Assembly: GCF_012932145.1 (NCBI RefSeq)
Contig: NZ_MWOK01000013.1
Location: forward strand, 1-50,887
Direction: 5' to 3'
Source of the DNA: Acidovorax sp. SRB_14
GTDB lineage: Bacteria > Pseudomonadota > Gammaproteobacteria > Burkholderiales > Burkholderiaceae_C
Length of the DNA: 50,887 nucleotides
The notes beneath the pieces are model-generated. The model did no database searches. It was not told where the DNA came from and saw only the letters and a list, made by a program, of their open reading frames with translations. This document shows, piece by piece, positions 16,134-25,556 of this stretch (position 1 is the first letter of the stretch; the number at the start of each line of letters is the position of its first letter). Position numbers and translations under genes: made by a program.

Positions 16134-17972
16134 ATGATCCGCCTGTCTGAACTGAAACTGCCGCTGTCGGCGCTGCCCGTCGAAACCCTGCGCGCGGCCC
16201 ACACTGGCGCCGAAACGGACGCCGACCGCGCCCCGCCACCGCACCCCGTCGCGGCCCTGCGCCGCCTGGCCGCGCAGGCGCTGGGTTTGGCCGACGACCG
16301 CACCATCGCCGACCTGCACGTGTTCAAGCGCAGCTTCGATGCGCGCAAGGCCAACCTGCAGGCCGTCTATATCGCCGATGTGGCATTGGCCGAGCCCGCA
16401 CAGGAAGCGGACCTGCTGGCGCAGCACGCTGGCCACCCGCACATCCAGCCCACGCCCGACATGGCTTGGCACCCGCCGCACCAGGCGAGCGCCGATGTGC
16501 CGGTGCGCCCGGTGGTGGTCGGCTTTGGCCCCTGCGGCATCTTCGCCGCGCTGGCGCTGGCGCAAATGGGCTTCAGGCCCGTCGTGCTCGAACGCGGCAA
16601 GGCGGTGCGCGAGCGCACGAAGGACACCTGGGAGCTGTGGCGCAAGCGCGTGCTGCACGCCGAGTCCAACGTGCAGTTTGGCGAAGGCGGCGCCGGCACG
16701 TTCTCCGACGGCAAGCTCTACAGCCAGATCAAGGACCCGCGCCACCTGGGCCGCAAGGTCATGCGCGAGTTCGTGCAGGCCGGCGCGCCCGAGGAAATCC
16801 TCTACGCGGCCCACCCGCACATCGGCACCTTCAAGCTGGTCAAGGTGGTCGAGAACCTGCGCGCGCGCATCGTTGCGCTGGGCGGCGAGGTGCGTTTCAG
16901 CCAGCGCGTGACCGACGTGCACATCGAAGAAGACGCGCACGGGCGCCGCGTGCGCGGCCTGCGGGTGCAAGACCTGGCCACCGGCGAGACCACCGAACTG
17001 CGCACCGACCAGGTCGTGATGGCGCTGGGGCACAGCGCGCGCGACACCTTTGGCATGCTCTACCGGCGCGGCGTGTGGATGGAGGCCAAGCCGTTTTCGA
17101 TCGGCTTTCGCATCGAGCACCCGCAAAGCGTGATCGACCGCGCGCGCTGGGGCCGCCACGCCGGCCACCCGCTGCTGGGCGCGGCCGACTACAAGCTGGT
17201 GCACCATGCGCAAAACGGCCGCGCGGTCTACAGCTTCTGCATGTGCCCCGGCGGCACCGTGGTGGCCGCCACGAGCGAGCCGGGCCGCGTCGTCACCAAC
17301 GGCATGAGCCAGTATTCGCGCAACGAGCGCAACGCCAACGCCGGCATCGTGGTCGGCATCGACCCGAGCGACTATCCCAGCGACAGCGCGGCGTTTGCCG
17401 CTGCGCTGGGCGAGGACTTTGCCGACACGGCGCCGCCCGCTGGGCGCAGCTTCCACCCGCTCGCCGGCATCGTGCTGCAGCGCCAGCTCGAATCGGGCGC
17501 CTATGTGCTGGGCGGCAGCAACTACGAGGCGCCGGGCCAACTGGTGGGCGACTTCCTGGCCGGGCGCGCATCGACCGCCTTTGCCAGCGTCGAGCCCTCG
17601 TACCGGCCGGGCGTGCGCCCCACCGACCTGCGCGGCGCCCTGCCGCACTACGCCACCACCGCCATGCAGGAGGCCCTGCCGCACTTCGGCCGCAAGATCC
17701 GGGGCTTCGACATGCCCGACGCGGTGCTGACGGGCGTCGAAACGCGCACCTCGGCACCGCTGCAGATCACGCGCGGCGCCGACGGCCAGAGCCTGAACAC
17801 CGCCGGGCTGTACCCGGCCGGCGAAGGCGCGGGCTACGCCGGCGGCATTCTCTCGGCCGGCGTGGACGGCATCAAGATGGCCGAAGCGCTGGCCCGGCAG
17901 ATGCTGCTGGCGACCGCCGCCAGCCGAGAGACCGTGCCCGCTGTGCCCGAGAGCACAAGGCATTCCGGATGA
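16134..17972 (+). CDS. FAD-dependent dehydrogenase, COG2509 family
   Basis: A 612-residue flavoprotein. After an N-terminal extension of about 120 residues comes a Rossmann dinucleotide fold, VVGFGPCGIFAALALAQMGF then VLERG, followed by the family block QFGEGGAGTFSDGKLYSQIK. A second conserved region, FCMCPGGTVVAATSE, is near residue 370, and a C-terminal GEGAGYAGGILSAGVDGIK closes the FAD site. COG2509 proteins are widespread, but their substrate is not established. The stop overlaps the start of the downstream VUT-family gene by 4 nt (ATGA). Confidence 0.9.
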   Translation: MIRLSELKLPLSALPVETLRAAHTGAETDADRAPPPHPVAALRRLAAQALGLADDRTIADLHVFKRSFDARKANLQAVYIADVALAEPAQEADLLAQHAGHPHIQPTPDMAWHPPHQASADVPVRPVVVGFGPCGIFAALALAQMGFRPVVLERGKAVRERTKDTWELWRKRVLHAESNVQFGEGGAGTFSDGKLYSQIKDPRHLGRKVMREFVQAGAPEEILYAAHPHIGTFKLVKVVENLRARIVALGGEVRFSQRVTDVHIEEDAHGRRVRGLRVQDLATGETTELRTDQVVMALGHSARDTFGMLYRRGVWMEAKPFSIGFRIEHPQSVIDRARWGRHAGHPLLGAADYKLVHHAQNGRAVYSFCMCPGGTVVAATSEPGRVVTNGMSQYSRNERNANAGIVVGIDPSDYPSDSAAFAAALGEDFADTAPPAGRSFHPLAGIVLQRQLESGAYVLGGSNYEAPGQLVGDFLAGRASTAFASVEPSYRPGVRPTDLRGALPHYATTAMQEALPHFGRKIRGFDMPDAVLTGVETRTSAPLQITRGADGQSLNTAGLYPAGEGAGYAGGILSAGVDGIKMAEALARQMLLATAASRETVPAVPESTRHSG

Positions 17973-18517
17973 GCTTCCCACGCGCCACACCGGCCCAGTT
18001 TGCCGCCACCACGCTGGCCATGGGCCTCGTGGTACTGGCCTCCAACGTCCTGGTGCAGTACCCGCTGAACGACTGGCTCACCTGGGGCGCCTTCACCTAC
18101 CCGGTCGCGTTTCTGGTCAGTGACCTGGCCAACCGCCGCCACGGACCCCGCATGGCGCGCCGCGTCGCCTGGGTCGGCTTCGCGGTCGCCGTCGCGGCGT
18201 CGCTCGCGCTTGCGCCGGCGCGCATCGCGCTGGCCTCGGGAATGGCGTTTCTGCTCTCGCAGTGGCTCGACATCGGCGTGTTCCACCGCTTGCGGCGCCA
18301 CACCTGGTGGCGTGCGCCGCTCGTTGCCACGGTGGCCGCCGCCGTGCTGGACACCGCCGTCTTCTGGAGCATTGCCTTCGCCGGCGTGGCCGATCTGCCG
18401 TGGCTCAGCTGGGCCGCCGGCGATCTGGCCGTCAAGCTCGGCGTGGGTGTGCTGATGCTGCTGCCGTTTCGCCTGCTGATCGGCCGCGCCGCGGCGGCAA
18501 CGCAAGCGCCCGTCTGA
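17969..18517 (+). CDS. VUT/YhhQ-family transporter (queuosine-precursor type)
   Basis: A 182-residue membrane protein with about five to six helices and the family hallmark YPVAFLVSDLANRRHGP near residues 33-49. The family includes E. coli YhhQ, which imports queuine precursors (preQ0/preQ1) for tRNA modification. This short form could import another small molecule. The ATG overlaps the COG2509 stop (ATGA), so the two are co-translated. A strong bidirectional terminator follows at 18569-18604. Confidence 0.82.
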   Translation: MSFPRATPAQFAATTLAMGLVVLASNVLVQYPLNDWLTWGAFTYPVAFLVSDLANRRHGPRMARRVAWVGFAVAVAASLALAPARIALASGMAFLLSQWLDIGVFHRLRRHTWWRAPLVATVAAAVLDTAVFWSIAFAGVADLPWLSWAAGDLAVKLGVGVLMLLPFRLLIGRAAAATQAPV

Positions 18518-18568
18518 GGCTGAGCCCTGCCGGGCCAGCCGGTGCGCAGCAGAAGCCAAAGCCAAAGA

Positions 18569-18604
18569 AAAACCCGCTGCAAGGGGCCTTGCAGCGGGTT
18601 TTTT
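18569..18604. terminator. bidirectional terminator between the VUT gene and htpX
   Basis: AACCCGCTGCAAG (18571-18583) pairs with CTTGCAGCGGGTT (18588-18600) around GGGC. Runs of A before and T after allow termination in both directions for these convergent genes. Confidence 0.93.
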
Positions 18605-18619
18605 CAGCGTCGGCGCAGG

Positions 18620-19492
18620 TCAGTTGCGGGCCTGCAGCGCGGCAATGCGCTCTTCCATGGGCGGGTGCGTGGAAAACAGCTTGCCGATGTTGCCGGTGAT
18701 GCCCATCGCTTCCATGCTCTTGGGCAGCTCCGCCGGGTGCAGACCGCCCAGGCGCGCCAGGGCGTTGATCATCGGTTGGCGCCGGCCCATCAGCTGCACC
18801 GCGCCTGCGTCGGCGCGGAATTCGCGCTGGCGCGAGAACCAGGCCACGACGATGGCCGCGGCAAAACCCAGCACGATGTCGAGCACGACGGTGCTGACGT
18901 AATAGCCAATGCCCGGGCCGCTGCTGCGGTCGTCGCCCTTGCGCAGGAAGCTGTCCACGGCGTAGCCAATCACGCGCGAGAGGAACACCACGAAGGTGTT
19001 CATCACGCCCTGGATCAGCGTCATGGTGACCATGTCGCCGTTGGCGATGTGCGCCACCTCGTGGCCGATCACGGCCTCGATCTCTTCGTGCGTCATGCTG
19101 TGCAGCAGGCCGGTGGACACGGCCACCAGCGCGGAGTTCTTGAACGCACCCGTGGCAAAGGCGTTCGGATCGCCCTCGAAAATACCCACCTCGGGCATGC
19201 CGATGCCGGCCTTGTCGGCCAGCTTGCGCACGGTCTCGACGATCCAGGCTTCGTCGGCATTGCGCGGCTGCTCGATGACCTGCACGCCGGCGCTCCACTT
19301 GGCCACCGGCTTGCTGATCAGCAGCGAGATGATGGCGCCACCAAAGCCCATGATGAAGGCAAAACCCAGCAGCGCCCCCAGGTTCAGGCCGTTGGCGGTC
19401 AGGAAGCGGTTGACGCCCAGAAGGCTGGCGACGATGCCCAGCACCACCACCACGGCGATATTGGTCAACAAAAACAAGGCAATTCTTTTCAT
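18620..19492 (-). CDS. htpX: membrane-bound zinc metalloprotease HtpX
   Basis: A 290-residue M48 protease of the inner membrane that degrades damaged membrane proteins with FtsH. Two N-terminal helices (about residues 4-24 and 34-55) precede the zinc site HEVAH (in [13 protein letters not shown], about 145); two more hydrophobic segments follow, then [12 protein letters not shown] with the third zinc-ligand region. E. coli HtpX has 293 residues. GGAGAACCC precedes the ATG. A consensus heat-shock (sigma-32) promoter lies 42-69 nt upstream, in agreement with the known heat induction of htpX. Confidence 0.96.
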   Translation of the reverse strand: MKRIALFLLTNIAVVVVLGIVASLLGVNRFLTANGLNLGALLGFAFIMGFGGAIISLLISKPVAKWSAGVQVIEQPRNADEAWIVETVRKLADKAGIGMPEVGIFEGDPNAFATGAFKNSALVAVSTGLLHSMTHEEIEAVIGHEVAHIANGDMVTMTLIQGVMNTFVVFLSRVIGYAVDSFLRKGDDRSSGPGIGYYVSTVVLDIVLGFAAAIVVAWFSRQREFRADAGAVQLMGRRQPMINALARLGGLHPAELPKSMEAMGITGNIGKLFSTHPPMEERIAALQARN

Positions 19493-19533
19493 GGGTTCTC
19501 CACAGGGATGGGGTCACAGCCCCTCGGGGTGGC

Positions 19534-19561
19534 AAATGGGGTGGCGGGGCCGGCTTTCAAG
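19534..19561 (-). promoter_or_regulatory. sigma-32 (RpoH) heat-shock promoter of htpX
   Basis: On the minus strand: CTTGAAA (19561-19555), a 13-nt spacer, then CCCCATTT (19541-19534). This equals the RpoH consensus CTTGAAA-N13-15-CCCCATNT at every defined position. Confidence 0.9.
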
Positions 19562-19592
19562 CACAGGCGTCGAAAGTGCCCCAATACAAAGT

Positions 19593-19606
19593 GGTTGCAT
19601 GCAACC
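19593..19606. promoter_or_regulatory. 14-bp perfect palindrome upstream of htpX
   Basis: GGTTGCATGCAACC, between the DUF3025 stop and the htpX heat-shock promoter. It may be an operator; no partner is identified. Confidence 0.35.
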
Positions 19607-19614
19607 GGTCTCGG

Positions 19615-20361
19615 TCACAGCACGGCACGCGGGCGGCGGAACACGAGCGGGTCATCATAAAAGCAAACGCGCTCGTTCTCGGGCCACCAGCCCGGTATGC
19701 CGAGCACCGGCAGCGGCGCAAACGGCTTGCGCGCCAGATGCACTGGCTGCAGCGCCCGGGCCAGCCAGGGGTCGAGGCTCGCTTCTGATTCGATAGCTAG
19801 AGGCGCAAGGTACACATGGGCTGTGACCGGTTTTCGAGGAAAAACCAGTTTTTCAAGCAGGGCGTGGCCAAACAGCACCAGCCGCGCCTGCCGCCACAGC
19901 GGGCGCAGGTCAATGAACAGCCGCTGCCAGTCGCGCGCCACCAGCGCCTGCCACAGCGGCGCGGGCGCGTCCAAGACGGCGCCGTTCTCGTCGAACAGCG
20001 TGAGCGCATCGCGCAGCGGGCCGCGCACCGGCCCCACCCCGTGCGCGGCAATGGCCTGCGCCTGCAGCTGGTTGAGCCGCCGCTTGGCCTGCGGAAACCG
20101 TAGCCAGACCAGGCCGTTGAAGAAGTCGTGCAGGTTGTCGCGCGTGGGCACGGCGCCGGTTTCAAAAATGAACTGCTCGTAGGCGCTGCCCGCGGGCAAT
20201 GTGCCCTGCGGAACGAAGCGCACCGCCGCGGACGCCGGCGAACGCAGGGCCTGGTGCACTGCCACGCCCTGCAGCACGCGCTCGACCACCGGCAACGCAG
20301 CCGCGCGCCAAGGTTCAAACCATGGCGCGTCCCAGTCGATGCTTTTCAGGGCCGACGTCAC
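19615..20361 (-). CDS. DUF3025 domain protein
   Basis: A 248-residue protein matching DUF3025 by IDWDAPWFEPW at the N-terminus and NLHDFFNGLVWLRFPQAKR in the middle, both hallmarks of this proteobacterial family of unknown function. It starts at GTG (20359-20361), which overlaps the stop of the NYN gene by 4 nt. It is last in the pyrC-NYN-DUF3025 operon. A small patch near 19785-19815 resembles a degraded dispersed repeat. No catalytic motif is recognised. Confidence 0.85.
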   Translation of the reverse strand: MTSALKSIDWDAPWFEPWRAAALPVVERVLQGVAVHQALRSPASAAVRFVPQGTLPAGSAYEQFIFETGAVPTRDNLHDFFNGLVWLRFPQAKRRLNQLQAQAIAAHGVGPVRGPLRDALTLFDENGAVLDAPAPLWQALVARDWQRLFIDLRPLWRQARLVLFGHALLEKLVFPRKPVTAHVYLAPLAIESEASLDPWLARALQPVHLARKPFAPLPVLGIPGWWPENERVCFYDDPLVFRRPRAVL

Positions 20362-21140
20362 CCTTGCCGGACTGGCTTGCCCGCTCGTTTGTCGCGCACC
20401 GCCACCTGCGACGTGCCCTCGTGCGCCAGCTCGAACAGCTGCGTGGCAGCCAGCAATTTGGTCAGCGTCGCGTAACCGTAGTTGCGCGAGTCGAACGACG
20501 CCTGGTTGGCAATCTGCTGTCCGGCCGACCCCACCCGCGCCCAGCCGCTTTCGTCGGCCGCCGCCTGCACGGCGTTGCGCAGCAGGCCGACCAGCTTGGT
20601 GTCCTGCTTGAGCTGCGCCGTCGGCACGCGCAAGGGCACTGCCGGCGCGCCACCCTCGGGAGCATCACCCAGATCGACCGCCACCTCGGCCCCCAATTTG
20701 TCGAGGTAGAGGAAGCGCGAGCAGGCATTGACAAACGGCTCGGGCGTTTTCTGCGCGCCGAACCCATAGACCGCAGCGCCCTTGGCGCGCAGGTGCATGA
20801 CCAGCGGCGTGAAGTCAGCATCGGACGAGACAATGCCAAACGCATCGGGGCGGTCGGTGTAGAGCAGCTCCAGCGCATCGATCACCATGGCCATATCGCT
20901 GGCATTCTTGCCCTTGGAGTAGTCGAACTGCTGCATGGGACGGATGGCGTGCTCATGCAATTTCTCTTCCCACCCCTTGAGCTCGTTCTTCTTCCAATTG
21001 CCGTAGGCGCGCCGCACGTTGGTAACGCCGAACGTGGACAACTCGGTCAGGATGACTTCGATCTTCGCGGCTGGCGAGTTGTCGGCATCGATCAACAATG
21101 CGATGTGCGCCTCGCCCTGCCGCCCCAGGGGCCGGTTCAT
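20358..21140 (-). CDS. NYN-domain putative ribonuclease with C-terminal OST-HTH/LOTUS domain
   Basis: About 260 residues. The N-terminal NYN/PIN-like nuclease domain has the acidic set in ALLIDADNS (near residue 15), [10 protein letters not shown] (near 80) and [12 protein letters not shown] (near 105). The C-terminal domain (about 180-250: [20 protein letters not shown], then [10 protein letters not shown]) is an OST-HTH/LOTUS fold thought to bind RNA. Such LabA-like proteins are predicted RNA-processing enzymes. The ATG at 21138-21140 overlaps the pyrC stop (ATGA) and is preferred over the upstream GTG. Co-translation with pyrC is notable; a link to pyrimidine metabolism is unproven. Confidence 0.88.
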   Translation of the reverse strand: MNRPLGRQGEAHIALLIDADNSPAAKIEVILTELSTFGVTNVRRAYGNWKKNELKGWEEKLHEHAIRPMQQFDYSKGKNASDMAMVIDALELLYTDRPDAFGIVSSDADFTPLVMHLRAKGAAVYGFGAQKTPEPFVNACSRFLYLDKLGAEVAVDLGDAPEGGAPAVPLRVPTAQLKQDTKLVGLLRNAVQAAADESGWARVGSAGQQIANQASFDSRNYGYATLTKLLAATQLFELAHEGTSQVAVRDKRAGKPVRQG

Positions 21141-22174
21141 ACCAGCCGCCACGGCAGCGCCTCGCCGGCGCGCAGGGGCTTGAGTTCGGCCTCGCCAAAC
21201 GCGAAGCTGTCCGGCGGCGTCCAGCTCTCGCGGCGCAGCGTGATCGTGTCGGTGTTGCGTGGCAGAGAGTAGAAATCGGGGCCGTGGAAGCTCGCGAAGC
21301 CCTCCAGCTGGTGCAGCGCCCCGGCGTTGTCAAAGGCCTCGGCGTACATCTCGATGGCGGCGTGCGCGGTGTAGCAGCCGGCGCAGCCGCTGGCGTGCTC
21401 TTTCAGGTGGGCCGGATGCGGGGCGCTGTCGGTGCCCAGGAAGAACTTGTTGCTGCCGCTGGTGGCGGCCTCGACCAGCGCGAGGCGGTGTGTCTCGCGC
21501 TTGAGCACGGGCAGGCAGTAGTAGTGCGGGCGGATGCCGCCGGTGAAGATCGCGTTGCGGTTGTAGAGCAGATGGTGCGCAGTGATGGTGGCGGCCGTGT
21601 AAGGGTCGGCCTGGCGCACGTAGTCGGCAGCGTCCTTCGTGGTGATGTGCTCGAAGACGATCTTGAGTTCGGGGAAATCGCGGCGCAGCGGAATCAGCTG
21701 CTGCTCGATGAAAACGGCCTCGCGGTCGAACAGGTCGATGTCGCTGCTGGTCACTTCGCCATGCACCAGCAGCAGCATGCCCGCGCGCTGCATGGCTTCG
21801 AGTGTTTGGTAGGTCTTGCGCAGGTCGGTCACCCCGGCGTCGCTGTTGGTGGTGACGCCGGCCGGGTAGAGCTTGGCGGCGACCACGCCGGCATCCTTGG
21901 CCCGCGCGATCTCCTCGGGCGGCAGGTTGTCGGTCAGGTACAGCGTCATCAGAGGCTCGAACGCCATGCCGGCGGGCACGGCAGCCAGAATGCGCTCCTT
22001 GTACGCAAGCGCTTGCGCGGCCGTGGTCACGGGCGGGCGCAGGTTGGGCATGATGATGGCGCGGCCGAACTGGGCGGCGGTGTGCGGCACGACGGTGTGC
22101 AGGGCATCATCGTCGCGCACGTGCAGGTGCCAGTCGTCGGGTCGGGTGAGGGTCAGCGTGTCAAGGGTGCTCAT
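21137..22174 (-). CDS. pyrC: dihydroorotase
   Basis: A 345-residue class II dihydroorotase (E. coli PyrC 348) that cyclises carbamoyl-aspartate to dihydroorotate in pyrimidine synthesis. The metal-binding DDWHLHVRD is near residue 15, [10 protein letters not shown] near 40, the carboxylated lysine lies in [16 protein letters not shown] near 100, and LLVHGEV near 135 and FLGTDSAPH near 245 supply further ligands. The start at 22174 gives the family N-terminus; a longer frame adds an unrelated tail. First gene of pyrC-NYN-DUF3025. Confidence 0.95.
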   Translation of the reverse strand: MSTLDTLTLTRPDDWHLHVRDDDALHTVVPHTAAQFGRAIIMPNLRPPVTTAAQALAYKERILAAVPAGMAFEPLMTLYLTDNLPPEEIARAKDAGVVAAKLYPAGVTTNSDAGVTDLRKTYQTLEAMQRAGMLLLVHGEVTSSDIDLFDREAVFIEQQLIPLRRDFPELKIVFEHITTKDAADYVRQADPYTAATITAHHLLYNRNAIFTGGIRPHYYCLPVLKRETHRLALVEAATSGSNKFFLGTDSAPHPAHLKEHASGCAGCYTAHAAIEMYAEAFDNAGALHQLEGFASFHGPDFYSLPRNTDTITLRRESWTPPDSFAFGEAELKPLRAGEALPWRLV

Positions 22175-22281
22175 GCGCGGGATTCTCGCACCATGCGGAC
22201 CCACGACCACCGACCCTGCCGATCCTGCCTGCGCTCCAGCGCGGTGCGGGACGCCTGGCGTGACGGCGCGTCAGCAGGCGC

Positions 22282-22309
22282 AAAAAAAGGCCGCTGTCAC
22301 AGCGGCCTT
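22282..22309 (-). terminator. terminator of the gltIJKL operon
   Basis: On the minus strand AAGGCCGCT pairs with AGCGGCCTT around GTGAC and is followed by a T run. It lies about 35 nt after the gltL stop. Confidence 0.93.
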
Positions 22310-22343
22310 GCCCTTGCTTCGGGGCGTGGAAGCAGCGGGTGCG

Positions 22344-23081
22344 TCAGTGCTGCAGGATCTTGTTGAGGAAGTCCTTGGTGCGCGGCTGGCGGGCGTCGGG
22401 GTTGCCGAAGAAATCGTCGCGCGAGCAGTCTTCGAGGATCTTGCCGCCCACGTCCATGAAGATCACGCGGCTGGCCACCTTGCGGGCAAAGCCCATTTCG
22501 TGCGTCACGCACATCATGGTCATGCCTTCGTTGGCCAGGCCCACCATCACATCGAGCACCTCGCCGACCATTTCGGGGTCGAGTGCCGAGGTCGGCTCGT
22601 CGAACAGCATCACGATGGGGTCCATGGACAGCGCGCGCGCAATCGCCACGCGTTGCTGCTGGCCGCCCGAGAGCTGGCCCGGAAACTTGTCCTTGTGGGC
22701 CGTCAGGCCCACGCGGTCGAGCATCTTGAGGCCGCGCTTCAGGGCGTCGTCGGCGCTGCGCCCGAGCACCTTGACCTGGGCGATGGTGAGGTTCTCGGTC
22801 ACCGACAGGTGGGGAAACAGCTCGAAGTGCTGGAACACCATGCCCACGCGGCTGCGCAGCTTGGGCAGGTTGGTCTTGGGATCGTGCACGGCCACGCCGT
22901 CCACATAGATCTCGCCCTTCTGGAAGGGCTCGAGCGCATTGATGGTCTTGATCAGCGTGGACTTGCCCGAGCCCGAAGGCCCGCACACCACCACCACTTC
23001 ACCCTTTTGGATATTGGTCGAGCAATCGGTCAGCACCTGAAAGCTGCCATACCACTTGGATACGTTCTTGAGTTCAATCAT
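22344..23081 (-). CDS. gltL: glutamate/aspartate ABC transporter ATP-binding protein
   Basis: A 245-residue ATPase of a polar amino-acid importer. Walker [12 protein letters not shown] (near residue 34), [15 protein letters not shown] signature, Walker [15 protein letters not shown], and the His switch in VTHEMGFAR are all present. The N-terminus [20 protein letters not shown] matches GltL/GlnQ. It is last of gltI-J-K-L, 31 bp after gltK, and is followed by a strong terminator. The symbol follows operon order and the GltI-like binding protein; aspartate and glutamate are the expected substrates. Confidence 0.93.
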   Translation of the reverse strand: MIELKNVSKWYGSFQVLTDCSTNIQKGEVVVVCGPSGSGKSTLIKTINALEPFQKGEIYVDGVAVHDPKTNLPKLRSRVGMVFQHFELFPHLSVTENLTIAQVKVLGRSADDALKRGLKMLDRVGLTAHKDKFPGQLSGGQQQRVAIARALSMDPIVMLFDEPTSALDPEMVGEVLDVMVGLANEGMTMMCVTHEMGFARKVASRVIFMDVGGKILEDCSRDDFFGNPDARQPRTKDFLNKILQH

Positions 23082-23112
23082 TGCAATTCCTCAAATCTTC
23101 GAGCGACGCGCA

Positions 23113-23784
23113 TCAGCGGATGATGGCGATCTTCTTGTGCAGGCGCTTGACCATCCACGACAGCGAATAGCACAGCACGAAATAGGTCACGGCCGCGGCC
23201 AGATAGGCCTCGATCGGGCGGCCGAAGTTCTTGCCCGCGATCTCGAAGCCCTTGAGCATGTCGTAGGCACCGATGGCGTACACCAGCGAGGTGTCCTGGA
23301 ACAGGATGATGGTCTGCGTCAGCAGCACCGGCAGCATGTTGCGAAACGCCTGCGGCAGCACCACCAGGCGCATGTTCTGGCCATAGGTCATGCCCATGGC
23401 CTGACCGGCAAACACCTGGCCGCGCGAAATGGACTGGATGCCCGCGCGCATGATTTCACTGAAGTACGCGGCCTCGAATGCCACGAAGGTGACGATGGCC
23501 GAGACCTCGGCGCCGATCGGCCGGCCGATCACCAGCGGCACCAACAGGAAGAACCACAGGATCACCATCACCAGCGGAATCGAGCGCATGCCATTGACAT
23601 AGATGGCGGCTGGCACGTCCAGCCACTTCTTGCCCGACAGGCGCATCAGCGCCAGCACAGTGCCAAACAGCACGCCGCCGATGGTGGCGATCACCGTCAA
23701 CACGACGCTGAAATACAACCCCTTGATCACGAAATCGCTGATCAGGGTCCAGTTGTAGAAGGACCAGTCAAGGTTCAGGTTCAT
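23113..23784 (-). CDS. gltK: glutamate/aspartate ABC transporter permease
   Basis: A 223-residue permease with about five helices. The EAA loop is EAAYFSEIMRAGIQSISRGQ (near residues 125-145), the contact site for GltL. The start MNLNLDWSFYNW at 23784 leaves a 1-nt gap after the gltJ stop. It pairs with GltJ to form the membrane channel. Confidence 0.93.
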   Translation of the reverse strand: MNLNLDWSFYNWTLISDFVIKGLYFSVVLTVIATIGGVLFGTVLALMRLSGKKWLDVPAAIYVNGMRSIPLVMVILWFFLLVPLVIGRPIGAEVSAIVTFVAFEAAYFSEIMRAGIQSISRGQVFAGQAMGMTYGQNMRLVVLPQAFRNMLPVLLTQTIILFQDTSLVYAIGAYDMLKGFEIAGKNFGRPIEAYLAAAVTYFVLCYSLSWMVKRLHKKIAIIR

Positions 23785-23785
23785 G

Positions 23786-24541
23786 TCAGTGCCCCCCTGC
23801 CCCGCCGGCGGCAATCATGCCTGGCACGCGCGCACGCTTTTCGATGAAGGCCATGATGCGGTTGATCGCAAACGCCGAGACCACGTACAGGGCCGTGACG
23901 GCCAGGTACACCTCGATGCCGCGCGATGTCTCTTCCTGCGCCTGCATGGCAAACATGGTCAGCTCGGCGACCGAGACCGCAAAGGCCACGGACGAGTTCT
24001 TGAACATGTTCATGGTCTCGCTGGTCAGCGGCGGAATGATGATGCGAAACGCCATCGGCAGCAGCACGTAGCGGTAGCACTGGAAGGTGGTGAAACCCAC
24101 CGCCATGCCCGCATAGCGCTGCCCGCGCGGCAGGGCCTGAATGCCTGCGCGCACCTGTTCGGCAATGCGTGCCGAGGTAAAAAAGCCCAGCGCCAGTACC
24201 ACGAGCACAAAGCCCGGCAGCGACTTCATCGCCGGAAAGATCGAGGGCACCACGTGGTACCAGACAAAAATATGCACCAGCAGCGGAATGTTGCGAAACA
24301 ACTCCACCCAGGCATTGCCCAGGCGCACGACCCAGGGCCGGTCCGGCAGGGTGCGCAAGGTGCCGACCAGTGCGCCAATCACCAGGGCGATCACCAGCGA
24401 CAGCAGCGACACGGACACGGTCCAGCCCCAGGCCGACAGCATCCAGTCGAGGTAGGTGATTTCGCCGTTCTTGCCGAAGCAGCTTTTCTCCACCTCTTGG
24501 GTAATGGTGTCCTGGCAGAACACCTGCCAATCCCAACTCAT
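23786..24541 (-). CDS. gltJ: glutamate/aspartate ABC transporter permease
   Basis: A 251-residue permease. The N-terminus MSWDWQVFCQ with a periplasmic loop before the first helix resembles GltJ of E. coli (246 aa). The EAA-type loop is SARIAEQVRAGIQALPRGQ. It is second in the operon, separated from gltI by 115 bp that hold a terminator-like hairpin, so permease expression is probably lower than that of the binding protein. Confidence 0.93.
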   Translation of the reverse strand: MSWDWQVFCQDTITQEVEKSCFGKNGEITYLDWMLSAWGWTVSVSLLSLVIALVIGALVGTLRTLPDRPWVVRLGNAWVELFRNIPLLVHIFVWYHVVPSIFPAMKSLPGFVLVVLALGFFTSARIAEQVRAGIQALPRGQRYAGMAVGFTTFQCYRYVLLPMAFRIIIPPLTSETMNMFKNSSVAFAVSVAELTMFAMQAQEETSRGIEVYLAVTALYVVSAFAINRIMAFIEKRARVPGMIAAGGAGGH

Positions 24542-24602
24542 AGGAGCACCCCTCTATTCTTCAGTTCATAGGACAGAGCCGATATCCCACCTGCCCTGCA
24601 AC

Positions 24603-24639
24603 AAAAAACGCCCCTTCCCACCGGCTGGCAGAAGGGGCG
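24603..24639 (-). terminator. intra-operon terminator/attenuator between gltI and gltJ
   Basis: On the minus strand CGCCCCTTC (24639-24631) pairs with GAAGGGGCG (24617-24609) across 13 nt and is followed by TTTTTT. It starts 17 nt after the gltI stop. Confidence 0.8.
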
Positions 24640-24656
24640 GCACGAAGCGCGGGGGC

Positions 24657-25556
24657 TTACTTGACTTCGTAGGATTCCATCGGCTTGTCGTTCGGGTGGG
24701 CCCATGCGTCCTTGGTGGCCTCGGACAGCGGCAGGCCGACCTTCACGTTGGCTGGAGGAATCGGCTGCATGAACCAGCGGTCATAAAGCTTGCCCAGGCT
24801 GCCATCGGCGATCTGGCGCTTGATGGAGTCGTCGACGGCCTTCTTGAAAGCCGGGTCGTCCTTGCGGATCATGCAGGCGATCGGCTCGACCGACAGCACT
24901 TCGCCGACGATCTTGTAGTCCGAAGGATTCTTGGACTTGGAGATGTTGGCGGCCAGGATCGAGCCGTCCATGATGAAGGCGTCGGCCCGGCCGGTTTCCA
25001 GCATCAGGAAGCTGTCGGCGTGGTCCTTGCCCATGACTTCCTTGAAGGTCAGGCCATCGGCGCGCTTGTTCTTGCGCAGGGTCTGCACCGAGGTCGTGCC
25101 CGTGGTCGTGACGATGGTCTTGCCGTTCAGGTCCTTGATGCCGGTGATGCCCGACTTGGCGTTCACGGCAATGCGCACCTCTTCGACGTAGGTGGTGACG
25201 GCGAAGGCCACGTCCTTCTGGCGTGCCAGGTTGTTGGTGGTGGAGCCGCACTCGATGTCCACGGTGCCGTTTTGCACTAGCGGAATGCGGTTCTGCGAGG
25301 TCACGGGCTGGTACTTGATGTCCAGCTTGGGCAGGCCCAACTGCTTCTGGATATCGGCCAGAACGCGCTCACCCATTTCGGTATGGAAGCCCACGTACTT
25401 GCCATTGCCCAATGTGTAGCCGAGACCCGAGGACTCGCGCACACCGAGCGTGACGCTGCCAGTGGACTTGATCTTGGCCAGCGTGTCGTTGGCCTGCGCA
25501 AAGGCAGTGCCTGCGCCCAGGGCTACCACGGCGAAAGCGAGCAAACTTTTCTTCAT
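24657..25556 (-). CDS. gltI: glutamate/aspartate-binding periplasmic protein
   Basis: A 299-residue solute-binding protein (SBP_bac_3). The signal peptide is MKKSLLAFAVVALGAGTAFA, with cleavage likely after AFA. The mature part has the GltI block NRIPLVQNGTVDIECGSTTN, conserved in glutamate/aspartate-binding proteins. TAAGGAG (25569-25563) precedes the ATG, the strongest ribosome-binding site of this operon. First gene of gltIJKL. A paralogue lies immediately upstream. Confidence 0.94.
   Translation of the reverse strand: MKKSLLAFAVVALGAGTAFAQANDTLAKIKSTGSVTLGVRESSGLGYTLGNGKYVGFHTEMGERVLADIQKQLGLPKLDIKYQPVTSQNRIPLVQNGTVDIECGSTTNNLARQKDVAFAVTTYVEEVRIAVNAKSGITGIKDLNGKTIVTTTGTTSVQTLRKNKRADGLTFKEVMGKDHADSFLMLETGRADAFIMDGSILAANISKSKNPSDYKIVGEVLSVEPIACMIRKDDPAFKKAVDDSIKRQIADGSLGKLYDRWFMQPIPPANVKVGLPLSEATKDAWAHPNDKPMESYEVK

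Noticed and set aside
16113-17990. Long open frame (625 codons) antisense to the COG2509 flavoprotein gene
   Set aside because: High-GC shadow: its composition is His/Arg/Gly/Val-rich with no recognisable domain, while the plus-strand frame has clear FAD motifs.
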